64,000 bases of DNA from JBHICC01 sp046759385 (GCA_046759385.1 JBHICC010000006.1:11729-75728), one strand, 5' to 3'. Positions 17,195-25,746 are shown, counted from the stretch's first letter. Program-made: numbers and translations. The notes: generated by a model from the letters alone, not told the origin.

Positions 17195-17920
17195 TTAGAG
17201 CCGGAAGTCGTCCCCGAGATAGACTTTCCGGACACTTTCATTATATAGGATATCCTGTGGGGTGCCCGCCGTCAGGACCTGTCCGTCACTGAGAATATAG
17301 GCCCGGTCACAGATCTTCAGCGTTTCCCGCACGTTGTGGTCGGTGATTAACACACCGATCCCGAGCTCCTGTAAGTGTCTGATTAACTGTTGAATCTCTA
17401 CAATCGAGATCGGGTCTACCCCTGCAAACGGCTCGTCAAGCAACATAAAGCATGGCTCGCTCGCGAGTGCGCGCGCGATCTCCACCCGCCTACGCTCGCC
17501 GCCAGATAAGCTAACGCCGAGAGACTCGCGCCGATCAGTGATACTGAGTTCTTGTAACAATTGCTCTAATCGCTCGGCCCGCTGTTCTTTCTTTAAGTCT
17601 TCGCGTGTCTCGAGTATCGCGAGAATGTTTTCTTCAACTGTGAGTCTACGAAATACTGACGGTTCCTGAGGGAGGTACCCTAACCCGAGCTTGGCACGTT
17701 TGTGCATCGGCAGCTGGCTGATGGACGCACCATCAAGCTTGATCTCGCCACTGTCCATGGGAATCAGGCCCACGATCATATAAAAGCATGTTGTCTTGCC
17801 AGCGCCGTTAGGCCCAAGCAGACCAACTGCATCGCCAGTATTTATGTCCAACGATACATCATCGACAACGCGCCGCCCTTTATACTGTTTGCCGAGGTGT
17901 AAAGCCGACAGCGTGCTCAC
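17195..17920 (-). CDS. lptB: LPS export ABC transporter ATPase LptB
   Basis: A 241-residue ABC ATPase that powers extraction of LPS by LptFG at the inner membrane. Walker A is GPNGAGKT, the signature is SLSGGERRRVEIARAL, Walker B is CFMLLDEPFAGVD and the switch His is in LITDHNV. It overlaps lptA upstream by 4 bases (ATGA) and belongs to the kdsC-lptC-lptA-lptB-rpoN set. Confidence 0.96.
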   Translation of the reverse strand: MSTLSALHLGKQYKGRRVVDDVSLDINTGDAVGLLGPNGAGKTTCFYMIVGLIPMDSGEIKLDGASISQLPMHKRAKLGLGYLPQEPSVFRRLTVEENILAILETREDLKKEQRAERLEQLLQELSITDRRESLGVSLSGGERRRVEIARALASEPCFMLLDEPFAGVDPISIVEIQQLIRHLQELGIGVLITDHNVRETLKICDRAYILSDGQVLTAGTPQDILYNESVRKVYLGDDFRL

Positions 17921-18498
17921 TTCTTCTTGGCTCGGCTCTTGGCGGCGCTTTTGGGTCGACCTTGCGGTGCGAGAAATATAGAGCAGCGGCGTTGTTCCTT
18001 CACACCTGTGGCAACGACCTTCCGTGTCTTCAAATCATAGTTGAGTTCAGGACAACGAAGTTCGGAGCCACGCTGCTGTAGCCTGACATTACCAAACATG
18101 TCCAGCTTCCCGGCGATGACGTAGTACTTAAGGCGATCCGACGTCGCATGCATAGCGTCATCGGCGTTCGCTGCTGGGCGATGGTCCACGGTCACCGGTT
18201 TGCCGAAGGCGTCGAAAGTATCGATCTCTCCTCCCTTCATCTTCGCTTTTACCAGGTCTGCTTCTATGGACAGCGCGCCATCAACCATCGAGACGTCGCC
18301 CTTGTACACGGCAACCCCCGTCCGATCATCCATTTCTATTGTGCGGGCGTAAACTCGTATCGGTTCACCGGTGTTTCCCTCGGCAGCATTGGACTCTGTG
18401 ATCGTAACGGATACCACCAATAGTAGAAAAAGCCCTAGAATGTTCGTCTTACCGGTTTGCATTTTTCGGTTGTGCTCTGAACTGAAATGCGAACGCAT
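17917..18498 (-). CDS. lptA: LPS transport periplasmic protein LptA
   Basis: A 193-residue periplasmic bridge protein of the Lpt system. It has an OstA-type beta-jellyroll: IRVYARTIEMDDRTGVAVYKGDV, then GALSIEADLVKA, then SDRLKYYVIAGKLDMFGNVRLQQRG and LNYDLKTRKVVATG. A signal peptide (ILGLFLLLVVSVTITESNAAEG) is present. The start is either the ATG at 18498, which shares a base with the lptC stop (TGATG), or the ATG at 18462, which gives a more normal signal peptide. The C-terminus ends in a lysine-rich tail (KSAAKSRAKKK). Confidence 0.92.
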   Translation of the reverse strand: MRSHFSSEHNRKMQTGKTNILGLFLLLVVSVTITESNAAEGNTGEPIRVYARTIEMDDRTGVAVYKGDVSMVDGALSIEADLVKAKMKGGEIDTFDAFGKPVTVDHRPAANADDAMHATSDRLKYYVIAGKLDMFGNVRLQQRGSELRCPELNYDLKTRKVVATGVKEQRRCSIFLAPQGRPKSAAKSRAKKK

Positions 18499-18929
18499 CA
18501 GTTCAATAGTATGCGCATCTCGTTGGTCGTCATTTCGGTCTGCCTTTCTGAAGAGCTCCATTCTCTAAGCATCCGCACGTTCCCGGTCATGACGATCTCC
18601 TTTTTTTGTCTATTGAGCAAACCCAAATCGGCCCATGTGTGCACGGGTGCGCGACTGATATCGTACTGTATGAGGTGGGGGTTAGTTAACCGCGTTGTGT
18701 CATTGTGTGGATAATGCTCCATTGATTCCGCTGCCAACGTATACTTACGCATACCCTCGGCATTCATAACGGCTGCCCGGAAGTTGTCCATCGTGTAGTC
18801 GGGATCGTCGGTGCTCCTGGCAAGCAGAGGTGGTTGTCCTTCTGTAATCGTTTGTGCGAGCCACCACGACGTGAGCGCTGCGACTACCAAAAAGGTCCCT
18901 AGCAGAGCCCTTTTAAGATTCCATCTCAT
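18498..18929 (-). CDS. lptC: LPS export protein LptC, C-terminally short
   Basis: The N-terminal anchor (residues about 9-26, LLGTFLVVAALTSWWLAQTI) and the first half of the jellyroll (DYTMDNFRAAVMNAEGMRKYTLAAE, IVMTGNVRMLRE) identify LptC, which hands LPS from LptBFG to LptA. The protein ends at RQTEMTTNEMRILLN, giving 143 residues against about 190 in E. coli. The strands that normally follow (about 45-50 residues) are missing. I read all three frames downstream and none restores them, so this is a true deletion rather than a simple frameshift. Its stop shares a base with the lptA start. Confidence 0.88.
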   Translation of the reverse strand: MRWNLKRALLGTFLVVAALTSWWLAQTITEGQPPLLARSTDDPDYTMDNFRAAVMNAEGMRKYTLAAESMEHYPHNDTTRLTNPHLIQYDISRAPVHTWADLGLLNRQKKEIVMTGNVRMLREWSSSERQTEMTTNEMRILLN

Positions 18930-18957
18930 GCTTCGTTCCGGGTGTAAGTGAGATAGG

Positions 18958-19515
18958 TCACAGATAGCGATGGATCATGGCAGCATACTTTCCCTGCGCG
19001 TACATAACCATGTCGCACAGCTCGCGCACGGCTCCCATACCACCAGAACTCGGAGTTATCCAGTGAGCGTAATGTTTTACTACATGGTGGGCATCATTTA
19101 CGGCCACGGCGAGCCCAGCCCGCAACATAATCGGCAAGTCGACTACGTCATCACCAACGAACGCGGTCTCTGTGAGTCGCTGATTTAGTCGATGCAAAAG
19201 GTCCTCGACGGTTGCCAGCTTATCTTGACAACCCTGGTAAACATGTTTGATCCCCAGTTCTCCCGCCCTCCGTTCAACGATACTTGAGCTCCGACCGCTA
19301 ATAATACCCACTTCGACGCCGGTTTCCTGAAGCATCTTAATGCCATGTCCGTCTCGGATGTGAAACTCTTTTAGCTCCATCCCATCGTTCCCCAGCGGGA
19401 GTCGTCCATCAGTGAGGACTCCGTCGACGTCAAGCAAGACGAGCCTCACCATTGCAGCCCGCTCACGAGTTCTTTCGTCCACCTGGTACGGGAAAGGAAA
19501 GGCGTCTTGTTTCAT
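18958..19515 (-). CDS. kdsC: 3-deoxy-D-manno-octulosonate 8-phosphate phosphatase KdsC
   Basis: A 185-residue HAD phosphatase that releases Kdo from Kdo-8-phosphate for LPS inner core. The HAD nucleophile motif is LLDVDGVLTDG (Asp29 and Asp31), followed by FHIRDGHGIKML, the GIISGRSS loop, and FVGDDVVDLPIM. Its ATG overlaps the stop of the upstream kdsD relic (ATGA), which shows the ancestral kdsD-kdsC pair. Confidence 0.95.
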   Translation of the reverse strand: MKQDAFPFPYQVDERTRERAAMVRLVLLDVDGVLTDGRLPLGNDGMELKEFHIRDGHGIKMLQETGVEVGIISGRSSSIVERRAGELGIKHVYQGCQDKLATVEDLLHRLNQRLTETAFVGDDVVDLPIMLRAGLAVAVNDAHHVVKHYAHWITPSSGGMGAVRELCDMVMYAQGKYAAMIHRYL

Positions 19516-19783
19516 ACGGCGCCAGCCCTTAGAAGATCATGCATGTTGAACGCGCCAAGCACGCAGTTGTCCGAGTCTACGATATACAAGCCATTGATTT
19601 TTCACTGGCCTCAACAACCACACGACCCTTCCGCTCTTTGCACGCGAGCAATAGCTCGCATGCATTGATAAACTGATCGGCAACACGTTCGGCTAGGGCT
19701 TCGACCGCCTTCGCTTCGAGGATTAATACCTCACGTCCATACTCCCGCAGGCTCTCTTTGAAGCCCTGTGAGTATATATTAAA
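19512..19783 (-). pseudogene. kdsD: Remnant of arabinose-5-phosphate isomerase gene kdsD, internally deleted
   Basis: Two pieces of KdsD remain. The upstream frame reads GREVLILEAKAVEALAERV, then FINACELLLACKERKGRVVV, matching the N-terminus of KdsD up to the G-R-V-V-V strand before the SIS active site. A +1 frame then reads KINGLYIVDSDN and GAFNMHDLLRAGAV, the end of the second CBS domain. About 240 codons in between are missing and the frames do not join; the upstream frame also lacks a visible start codon. The final TGA overlaps the kdsC ATG. KdsD makes arabinose-5-phosphate for Kdo, so another isomerase would be needed. Confidence 0.72.
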
Positions 19784-19810
19784 GGATTATAGATATCCCG
19801 AGGACCCCGT

Positions 19811-20734
19811 ATGGCTCCCGCCATCGCGATCAACGAGGTGAAGAAGCATTTTCCAGGTGTGTATGCTCTCAGAAGCGTCACTCTCGCTGTCGAGCGTGGT
19901 GAGTTCTTCGGGTTGCTAGGACCCAATGGCGCCGGCAAGTCCACGCTCATTAACATCATCGCGGGACTAACGCGCAGCGATACGGGAACGGCGTCGGTAC
20001 TTGGGCACGATGTCGTGACCGACTACCGGCAGGCGCGCCGCTGCCTTGGTGTCGTACCCCAAGAGCTCGTGTTCGATCCTTTCTTCAGTGTGCGCGAAGT
20101 CTTACAGATTCAGTCGGGGTATTTCGGGCTAGGTCGCGAGAACGATCCGTGGATCGACGAACTCATTGATGCCTTAGGCTTGTCCGATAAGGTGAACGCT
20201 AACATGCGTTCACTCTCCGGTGGCATGAAGCGGCGTGTCCTGATTGCGCAAGCTTTGGTTCACAAGCCCGAGGTCGTTGTGCTCGACGAGCCAACTGCAG
20301 GGGTAGATGTCGATCTCCGTAAATCACTATGGAGCTTCATTCGCCAGCTGCACGAACAAGAGCACACGATTGTGTTGACTACACATTACCTTGAGGAAGC
20401 TGAAGCGCTTTGCGATCGAATCGCGATTCTAAATCATGGGAGCATCGTTGCCTTGGACAGCAAGGAAGGCCTGTTAAAGCGAGGCATCGGAAAGCGCGTC
20501 CACATATCGATTACAACGTCTGAACCGATACATAACATGCCGCAGGCGCTTCGCGCTAACTTGGTCGCGACAGACGGTCGGTACCTAGAGTTCCGCCTAG
20601 ACAAGGATGCTGACTCAATTGGTGAGCTACTTGAGGGCTTAGGGCGTGCCGGTGTCGTTATCACTGATTTACGGACCGAGGAGTCCGACCTGGAAGATGT
20701 CTTCCTTGAACTTACTCGTAGACAAGCAGGATGA
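19811..20734 (+). CDS. ABC-2 exporter, ATP-binding subunit (YadG-like)
   Basis: A 307-residue ABC ATPase: Walker A GPNGAGKST, signature SLSGGMKRRVLIAQAL, Walker B VVVLDEPTAGVD and switch TTHYLEEAEAL. The C-terminal 80 residues form the accessory domain usual in drug- or polysaccharide-type ABC-2 exporters such as YadG. It overlaps the permease gene by 4 bases (ATGA). The pair lies where most gammaproteobacteria keep the mlaFEDCB lipid-transport operon, between kdsD and ibaG/murA. The substrate is not predictable. Confidence 0.9.
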   Translation: MAPAIAINEVKKHFPGVYALRSVTLAVERGEFFGLLGPNGAGKSTLINIIAGLTRSDTGTASVLGHDVVTDYRQARRCLGVVPQELVFDPFFSVREVLQIQSGYFGLGRENDPWIDELIDALGLSDKVNANMRSLSGGMKRRVLIAQALVHKPEVVVLDEPTAGVDVDLRKSLWSFIRQLHEQEHTIVLTTHYLEEAEALCDRIAILNHGSIVALDSKEGLLKRGIGKRVHISITTSEPIHNMPQALRANLVATDGRYLEFRLDKDADSIGELLEGLGRAGVVITDLRTEESDLEDVFLELTRRQAG

Positions 20735-21492
20735 ACATCCGCGGTTTTTACACACTCCTATATAAGGAATGTCTGCGGTTTGGCAAAGTCGCGCTGCAGA
20801 CTTTGCTCGCACCCATCATGACCGCACTTCTGTACTTGTTGGTATTTGCCAGTGTGCTGGAAGGGCGTATGCAAGTGTTCGAGGGAGTTAGCTACACCGC
20901 GTTCTTAGTACCGGGTCTGATGATGATGTCAGTGATCCAAAACGCGTTTGCTAACAGCTCCTCAAGCCTAATCCAGTCAAAAATCACTGGCAATCTTGTC
21001 TTTGTCCTGTTGACGCCGTTATCGAACGTAGAGTTTCTTCTCGCCTTTGTACTCGCAGCCGTGATCCGCGGTTTGCTAGTCGGCATCGGTGTGTATCTGG
21101 CAGTAGCATTGTTCGTACCGATCTCACTGCATCAACCGCTATACGTGGCCATGTTTGCACTGCTAGGCAGCGCCGTGTTGGCCACCTTAGGCATAATCGC
21201 CGGGATATGGGCGGACAAGTTTGATCACCTCGGGGCGTTCCAGAATTTCATCATCATGCCCTTGTCGTTCCTGAGTGGCGTGTTTTATTCGATTCACTCA
21301 TTACCGGACACGTGGCAGCAGCTGTCTCAGTTTAATCCGTTCTTTTATATGATCGACGGGTTCCGCTACGGCTTCTTCGGCGCCTCAGACGTCAACCCGT
21401 TGCTGAGCCTGCTCGTGGTAGGGTTTTTCTTTATTGTCTTATGTGCAATTAGCCTCGCGATGTTGGCGCGCGGTTACAAGCTGCGTACCTAA
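20731..21492 (+). CDS. ABC-2 exporter, permease subunit (YadH-like)
   Basis: A 253-residue integral membrane protein with six predicted helices, of the ABC2_membrane type. The opening NIRGFYTLLYKECLRFGK, the LVPGLMMMSVIQNAFANSS block and the late PLSFLSGVFYSIHSLPDTWQ with FNPFFYMIDGFRYGFFG are characteristic. It forms a transporter with the ATPase just before it. Its TAA stop is followed by a further in-phase open stretch (see findings). Confidence 0.9.
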   Translation: MNIRGFYTLLYKECLRFGKVALQTLLAPIMTALLYLLVFASVLEGRMQVFEGVSYTAFLVPGLMMMSVIQNAFANSSSSLIQSKITGNLVFVLLTPLSNVEFLLAFVLAAVIRGLLVGIGVYLAVALFVPISLHQPLYVAMFALLGSAVLATLGIIAGIWADKFDHLGAFQNFIIMPLSFLSGVFYSIHSLPDTWQQLSQFNPFFYMIDGFRYGFFGASDVNPLLSLLVVGFFFIVLCAISLAMLARGYKLRT

Positions 21493-21746
21493 GTAAATGC
21501 TGTAGAAGCCTCGTATGGCGCTTCGTTCGGACCCCAGACCCTGCCGCAATGGCAAGGCAATCCTTGCTTAGTCGTAGGGCAGTTCAGTGAGCTTGTGCAG
21601 CGCACCTCCCTAGCTGCTAACGTGTGGACGGCACCACGGGCTGCCATTGTGTTTCGTCTGCCTCTTCAATTCTCAGTCGGCGTAGCGTATCCTTGTCGCC
21701 CCTTGAAATACGGGTTTTCGCATCAATAATGGAATGTTAGACCGCT
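21493..21746. other. Gap after the ABC exporter; no recognised gene
   Basis: This 254-base stretch precedes ibaG. After the permease stop the same frame stays open for 78 codons (to 21729), without an ATG and without similarity I can name. GGCAAGGCAATCCTTGC near 21551 is a small hairpin. In related genomes this spot holds mlaB/mlaC, but I found no residue pattern of either. Confidence 0.4.
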
Positions 21747-21989
21747 ATGGCGCCGGAGCAGATCAAGCAGCTGATCGAACAGGGACTTGCGGGGGCTAGA
21801 GCCATTGTGTCTGGGGACGGGCAACACTTCGAGGCCGTCGTGGTTTCGGAGGCATTTGCTGGGAAAACGATGGTTCAGCAACATCAGCTGGTTTATCGGG
21901 CCCTGGGGGATAAAATGGAGGTCGAAATTCATGCTTTATCGTTGCGCACGTTTACTCCTGAGCAGTGGGGGCAGCAGTCTGGCACGTAG
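21747..21989 (+). CDS. ibaG: BolA family protein IbaG
   Basis: An 80-residue BolA-type protein. The fold and signature are clear: IEQGLAGARAIVSGDGQHFEAVVVSEAFAG, then QQHQLVYRALGDKM and EIHALSLRTFTPEQW. Such proteins pair with CGFS monothiol glutaredoxins to handle [2Fe-2S] clusters. The next gene encodes exactly such a glutaredoxin, which supports the pairing. Confidence 0.92.
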   Translation: MAPEQIKQLIEQGLAGARAIVSGDGQHFEAVVVSEAFAGKTMVQQHQLVYRALGDKMEVEIHALSLRTFTPEQWGQQSGT

Positions 21990-22025
21990 CGAATGTGCGC
22001 CGATAAAGTGGAAAGCTGAGAGGTT

Positions 22026-22343
22026 ATGATGTCGATTCACGAGACGATAAAGCGACAGATTGAGTCTGACAAGATTGTTCTCTATATGAAAGGAACGCCG
22101 GAAGCCCCGATGTGTGGGTTTTCGCAACGGTCGAGCCAGTTACTGCAGGCGTGTGGAGCGCGGTTCACGACGGTCGATGTGCTGTCGGATCCACAGATTC
22201 GTGAAGGAGTGAAGGCGTATTCGAACTGGCCGACGATCCCGCAGCTCTACGTGAACGGCGAGTTCATTGGTGGATGTGACATCATCACTGAACTATTCCA
22301 AAGAGGAGAGCTGCAGAAACTCGTCGCCGGCGCCCAGGGTTGA
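22026..22343 (+). CDS. grxD: Monothiol glutaredoxin Grx4
   Basis: A 105-residue CGFS glutaredoxin that carries [2Fe-2S] clusters together with BolA proteins. Active site: MKGTPEAPMCGFSQRSSQLL; the cis-proline loop is NWPTIPQLYVNGEFIGGCDII. The residues before the Cys (EAPM) differ from the common QFPQ form. It lies 36 bases after ibaG and is followed by a strong terminator. Confidence 0.94.
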   Translation: MMSIHETIKRQIESDKIVLYMKGTPEAPMCGFSQRSSQLLQACGARFTTVDVLSDPQIREGVKAYSNWPTIPQLYVNGEFIGGCDIITELFQRGELQKLVAGAQG

Positions 22344-22374
22344 CCTTTGGGGTGCGGCGATCCAACCTAGCGGG

Positions 22375-22400
22375 GGCTGCCTGTCAGGCAGCCTTTTTGT
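22375..22400 (+). terminator. Rho-independent terminator after grxD
   Basis: GGCTGCCTG and CAGGCAGCC form a 9-base-pair stem (22375-22383 with 22385-22393; inner pairs open to give a loop), followed directly by TTTTTGTTTT. It ends the ibaG-grxD unit, so murA is probably read from its own promoter or by read-through. Confidence 0.85.
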
Positions 22401-22467
22401 TTTCGGGAACGAGCGGCTTACGCCCATGATTCTATTTCGGCTGCGAGCGCCTATCCTTAACTAAGGA

Positions 22468-23757
22468 ATGGACAAATTAATCGTATCGGGTGGTTATCCG
22501 TTGCGGGGTGAGATCCGCGTGTCGGGTGCGAAGAATGCCGCGTTGCCAGTGCTTGTGGCTTCCTTACTGACCGATAAGCCGCTGCGCATCGGTAATGTTC
22601 CGCATCTCCAGGACATCACTACCACCATGGAGTTGCTAGGTCGCATCGGTGTGAGGTTGGTAGTGGATGAGAGGATGGTCATTGAGGCGGACGCGAGCAA
22701 GGTCACGTCGTTGCGTGCACCGTATGAACTAGTCAAGACGATGCGTGCCTCGATCCTGGTGTTGGGACCACTGCTCGCGCGTTTCGGTGAAGCAGCGGTG
22801 TCGATGCCAGGAGGATGTGCCATCGGTTCTCGGCCTGTCAACCTGCACATTAAAGGCCTGCAGGCTATGGGCGCTGACATCAAGATAGAAGAGGGCTATG
22901 TTAGAGCATGCGCACGCCGACTAAAGGGTACCCGCATCTTCATGGATATGGTGTCGGTTACCGGTACTGAGAACATCATGATGGCGGCAGCGCTTGCAAA
23001 GGGTACGACGGTTATCGAGAACGCCGCTCGTGAGCCCGAGGTCGTGGATCTTGCGAAGTGTCTAATCAATATGGGTGCCAAGATTGCCGGTGCCGGTACC
23101 GACACGATTACGATAGAGGGCGTCGACGGGCTCGGCGGCGCGTTTCACGAAGTTATACCCGATCGAATTGAAACGGGAACCTACCTAGTGGCGGCTGCCA
23201 TGACCGGCGGCGACGTGAAATTGCGCAACGCTCAGCCAAGGCACCTCGAGGCTGTGCTCGACAAGTTGACCGACGCCGGCGCGGAGATTGATATGGGATC
23301 TGATTGGGTTGCACTGAATCGTCAAGAAAGGGTCCTGCAGGCTGTCAACATCCGCACCGCGCCATACCCCGCGTTTCCTACCGACATGCAGGCGCAATTT
23401 GTGGCGCTAAACTGTGTCGCCGACGGGACTGCAACGGTTACCGAGTCGGTATTCGAAAACCGGTTTATGCATGTGCTAGAGCTTCAGCGCATGGGTGCGG
23501 ACATCGAGATGCAGGGCAATACGGCCGTTGTTCGAGGTGTGGATAAGCTTAACGGCGCTCCTGTTATGGCCACGGATCTGCGGGCTTCGGCGAGTCTCGC
23601 GTTGGCCGGCTTGGTTGCGGATTCTGATACGATTGTTGATCGCATCTATCACATCGACCGCGGTTACGAGTGTATAGAAGAAAAGCTAGCGCAGCTGGGT
23701 GCGCGTATCCGGCGCGTACCCGGTAACGTCGCGGTTAACCGGGCAATTAACCACTGA
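22468..23757 (+). CDS. murA: UDP-N-acetylglucosamine 1-carboxyvinyltransferase
   Basis: A 429-residue MurA, the first committed step of peptidoglycan precursor synthesis (enolpyruvyl transfer from PEP to UDP-GlcNAc). The active-site Cys117 is present in SMPGGCAIGSRPVNLHIKG, so it should be fosfomycin-sensitive. SGAKNAALPVLVASLL opens the protein and TDLRASASLALAGLVADSDT lies near the end. The position ibaG-grxD-murA-hisG is conserved in gammaproteobacteria. Confidence 0.96.
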   Translation: MDKLIVSGGYPLRGEIRVSGAKNAALPVLVASLLTDKPLRIGNVPHLQDITTTMELLGRIGVRLVVDERMVIEADASKVTSLRAPYELVKTMRASILVLGPLLARFGEAAVSMPGGCAIGSRPVNLHIKGLQAMGADIKIEEGYVRACARRLKGTRIFMDMVSVTGTENIMMAAALAKGTTVIENAAREPEVVDLAKCLINMGAKIAGAGTDTITIEGVDGLGGAFHEVIPDRIETGTYLVAAAMTGGDVKLRNAQPRHLEAVLDKLTDAGAEIDMGSDWVALNRQERVLQAVNIRTAPYPAFPTDMQAQFVALNCVADGTATVTESVFENRFMHVLELQRMGADIEMQGNTAVVRGVDKLNGAPVMATDLRASASLALAGLVADSDTIVDRIYHIDRGYECIEEKLAQLGARIRRVPGNVAVNRAINH

Positions 23758-23775
23758 AGTACAGGTCCTACTGCC

Positions 23776-24420
23776 GTGGGGACCCCCATAAGCATCGCTT
23801 TGTCCAAGGGCCGGATTCTTGAAGAAAGCCTGCCGCTGTTGATGCGTGCTGGGTTGAAGCCCGCCGAAAATCCCGTATCAACCCGCAAGCTGGTACTTGA
23901 TACCAGCCGAGCCGATGTCAAATTGATCCTGATTCGAGCGGCCGACGTGCCTACTTATGTGCAATACGGTGCAGCCGATCTCGGTTTCGCCGGCAAGGAC
24001 GTCTTGATGGAGCACGCGGGTAATGGGCTCTATGAGCTGCTCGATCTTGGGGTTGCCCGTTGTCGTATGATCGTGGCAGAACCGGGACAGCTCGCTGCCC
24101 GTGACGATCCACGGAGCTGGACACGTCTACGGATTGCCACGAAGTACGTGAGTACAACACGGCAACACTTCGCAGCAAAGGGTATCCAGACAGACATCAT
24201 TAAGCTTTATGGCTCGATGGAGCTCGCACCGCTTGTGGGACTGTCCGATCGCATCGTCGATTTGGTACACACGGGACAAACACTCAAGGCCAACGGGCTT
24301 GTTGAAGTTGAACACATTGCTGATATCAGTGCACGACTGGTGGCCAATAGGGCATCCGCGAAGATGAAACAAAAGGCGGTCAAGGCGATCGTTGAAAAGC
24401 TAGCGGAGGCGTTGGAGTAG
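23776..24420 (+). CDS. hisG: ATP phosphoribosyltransferase HisG, short form
   Basis: A 214-residue catalytic subunit of the first step of histidine synthesis. ALSKGRILEESLPLLMRAG and AADLGFAGKDVLMEH are diagnostic, as is the late ELAPLVGLSDRIVDLVHTGQTLKANGL. It lacks the C-terminal regulatory domain of the long form, so it needs a HisZ partner, which is not in this window. The start is GTG. It begins the contiguous his run hisG-D-C-B-H-A-F-I-E. Confidence 0.95.
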   Translation: MGTPISIALSKGRILEESLPLLMRAGLKPAENPVSTRKLVLDTSRADVKLILIRAADVPTYVQYGAADLGFAGKDVLMEHAGNGLYELLDLGVARCRMIVAEPGQLAARDDPRSWTRLRIATKYVSTTRQHFAAKGIQTDIIKLYGSMELAPLVGLSDRIVDLVHTGQTLKANGLVEVEHIADISARLVANRASAKMKQKAVKAIVEKLAEALE

Positions 24421-24424
24421 CGCC

Positions 24425-25741
24425 GTGGCGGCATTGAACCTTCGCATGCTCGATACGCGAGCCCGGGATTTCGAGCGCAGTTTTCTGCAGCTACAGGCGC
24501 GTGGCCAGATGGGCGATGCGAACGTCGACCACGCGGTGCGCGAGATTCTAGAAGACGTTCGTGTACGCGGTGATAAGGCGGTGTTGGAGCACACACGCCG
24601 TTATGATCGCTACCAGGCAGAAAGTCTAGCCGAGCTCGAGGTGTCGCGTACTCAGCTGGACAAAGCTCTGACCTCGCTTCCATCGATACTGCGTTCGGCC
24701 TTAGAACAGGCGGCACGCCGGATACGGACATACCACGAGCGGCAGCGGGTCGACTCTTGGCAATACCACGACGACCAAGGCACCTTGCTCGGCCAGCAGG
24801 TTACCGCGTTGGACAAAGTCGGCATGTATGTGCCCGGAGGGCGGGCGGCTTATCCATCGTCGGTACTAATGAATGCGATACCCGCTAGGGTGGCGGGCGT
24901 GGCCGAGGTCATCATGGCAGCACCGGCACCCGACGGAGAAACAAACGAGATTGTACTCGCGGCGGCACGTCTGGTTGGCGTCAACCGAGTGTTTGCCATC
25001 GGTGGCGCACAAGCGATTGCCGCGCTCGCCTACGGGACAGCGACAGTGCCGCGTGTTGACAAGATCGTAGGTCCTGGGAACGCCTATGTCGCCTCTGCTA
25101 AGCGCATGGTGTTCGGTCAGGTAGACATCGACATGATAGCGGGACCTTCGGAAGTGGTCGTTGTCTGCGATGGGGGTACGGATCCGGCATGGATCGCGAT
25201 GGACTTGTTTGCGCAAGCAGAGCACGACGAGGATGCACAAGCGATCCTCATCAGTCTCGACGCATCCTTTACGGATCGCGTGCGGTCGTCGATTGATCAG
25301 TTGCTTGGAGATATGGAGCGCCGCGATATCATCAAGGTAGCACTGGAACGGCAGGGTGCATTAATTACGGTGCGCAGCGTCGATGAGGCCGTTGACCTTG
25401 TTAACCAGCTTGCGCCGGAGCACTTGGAGTTATCGCTGGAGGATCCGCTACCTGTGGCGCAGCGTGTGCGCCACGCCGGAGCGATTTTTCTTGGGCGCTA
25501 CTCGGCAGAGGTTCTAGGCGACTATTGCGCTGGCCCAAATCACGTGCTACCCACCGCAGGGACAGCACGTTTCAGCTCGCCGCTCGGCGTGTACGATTTT
25601 CAGAAGCGCACGAACCTCGTTATGTGCACCCCGCAGGGCGCGGCAGAGCTGGCGAGGACAGCTTCCGTGTTAGCACAAGGGGAGGGGCTTGCGGCCCACG
25701 CACGTTCCGCACAGTACCGCATCAACGAGGGCGACAAGTAG
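24425..25741 (+). CDS. hisD: Histidinol dehydrogenase
   Basis: A 438-residue zinc enzyme that oxidises histidinol to histidine in two NAD-dependent steps. Diagnostic parts are GMYVPGGRAAYPSSVLMNAIPA, KIVGPGNAYVASAKRMVFGQVDIDMIAGPSE and the catalytic block QLAPEHLELSLEDP, with AGPNHVLPTAGTARFSSPLGVYDF near the end. The start is GTG, 4 bases after hisG. Confidence 0.96.
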   Translation: MAALNLRMLDTRARDFERSFLQLQARGQMGDANVDHAVREILEDVRVRGDKAVLEHTRRYDRYQAESLAELEVSRTQLDKALTSLPSILRSALEQAARRIRTYHERQRVDSWQYHDDQGTLLGQQVTALDKVGMYVPGGRAAYPSSVLMNAIPARVAGVAEVIMAAPAPDGETNEIVLAAARLVGVNRVFAIGGAQAIAALAYGTATVPRVDKIVGPGNAYVASAKRMVFGQVDIDMIAGPSEVVVVCDGGTDPAWIAMDLFAQAEHDEDAQAILISLDASFTDRVRSSIDQLLGDMERRDIIKVALERQGALITVRSVDEAVDLVNQLAPEHLELSLEDPLPVAQRVRHAGAIFLGRYSAEVLGDYCAGPNHVLPTAGTARFSSPLGVYDFQKRTNLVMCTPQGAAELARTASVLAQGEGLAAHARSAQYRINEGDK

Positions 25742-25746
25742 CGACT

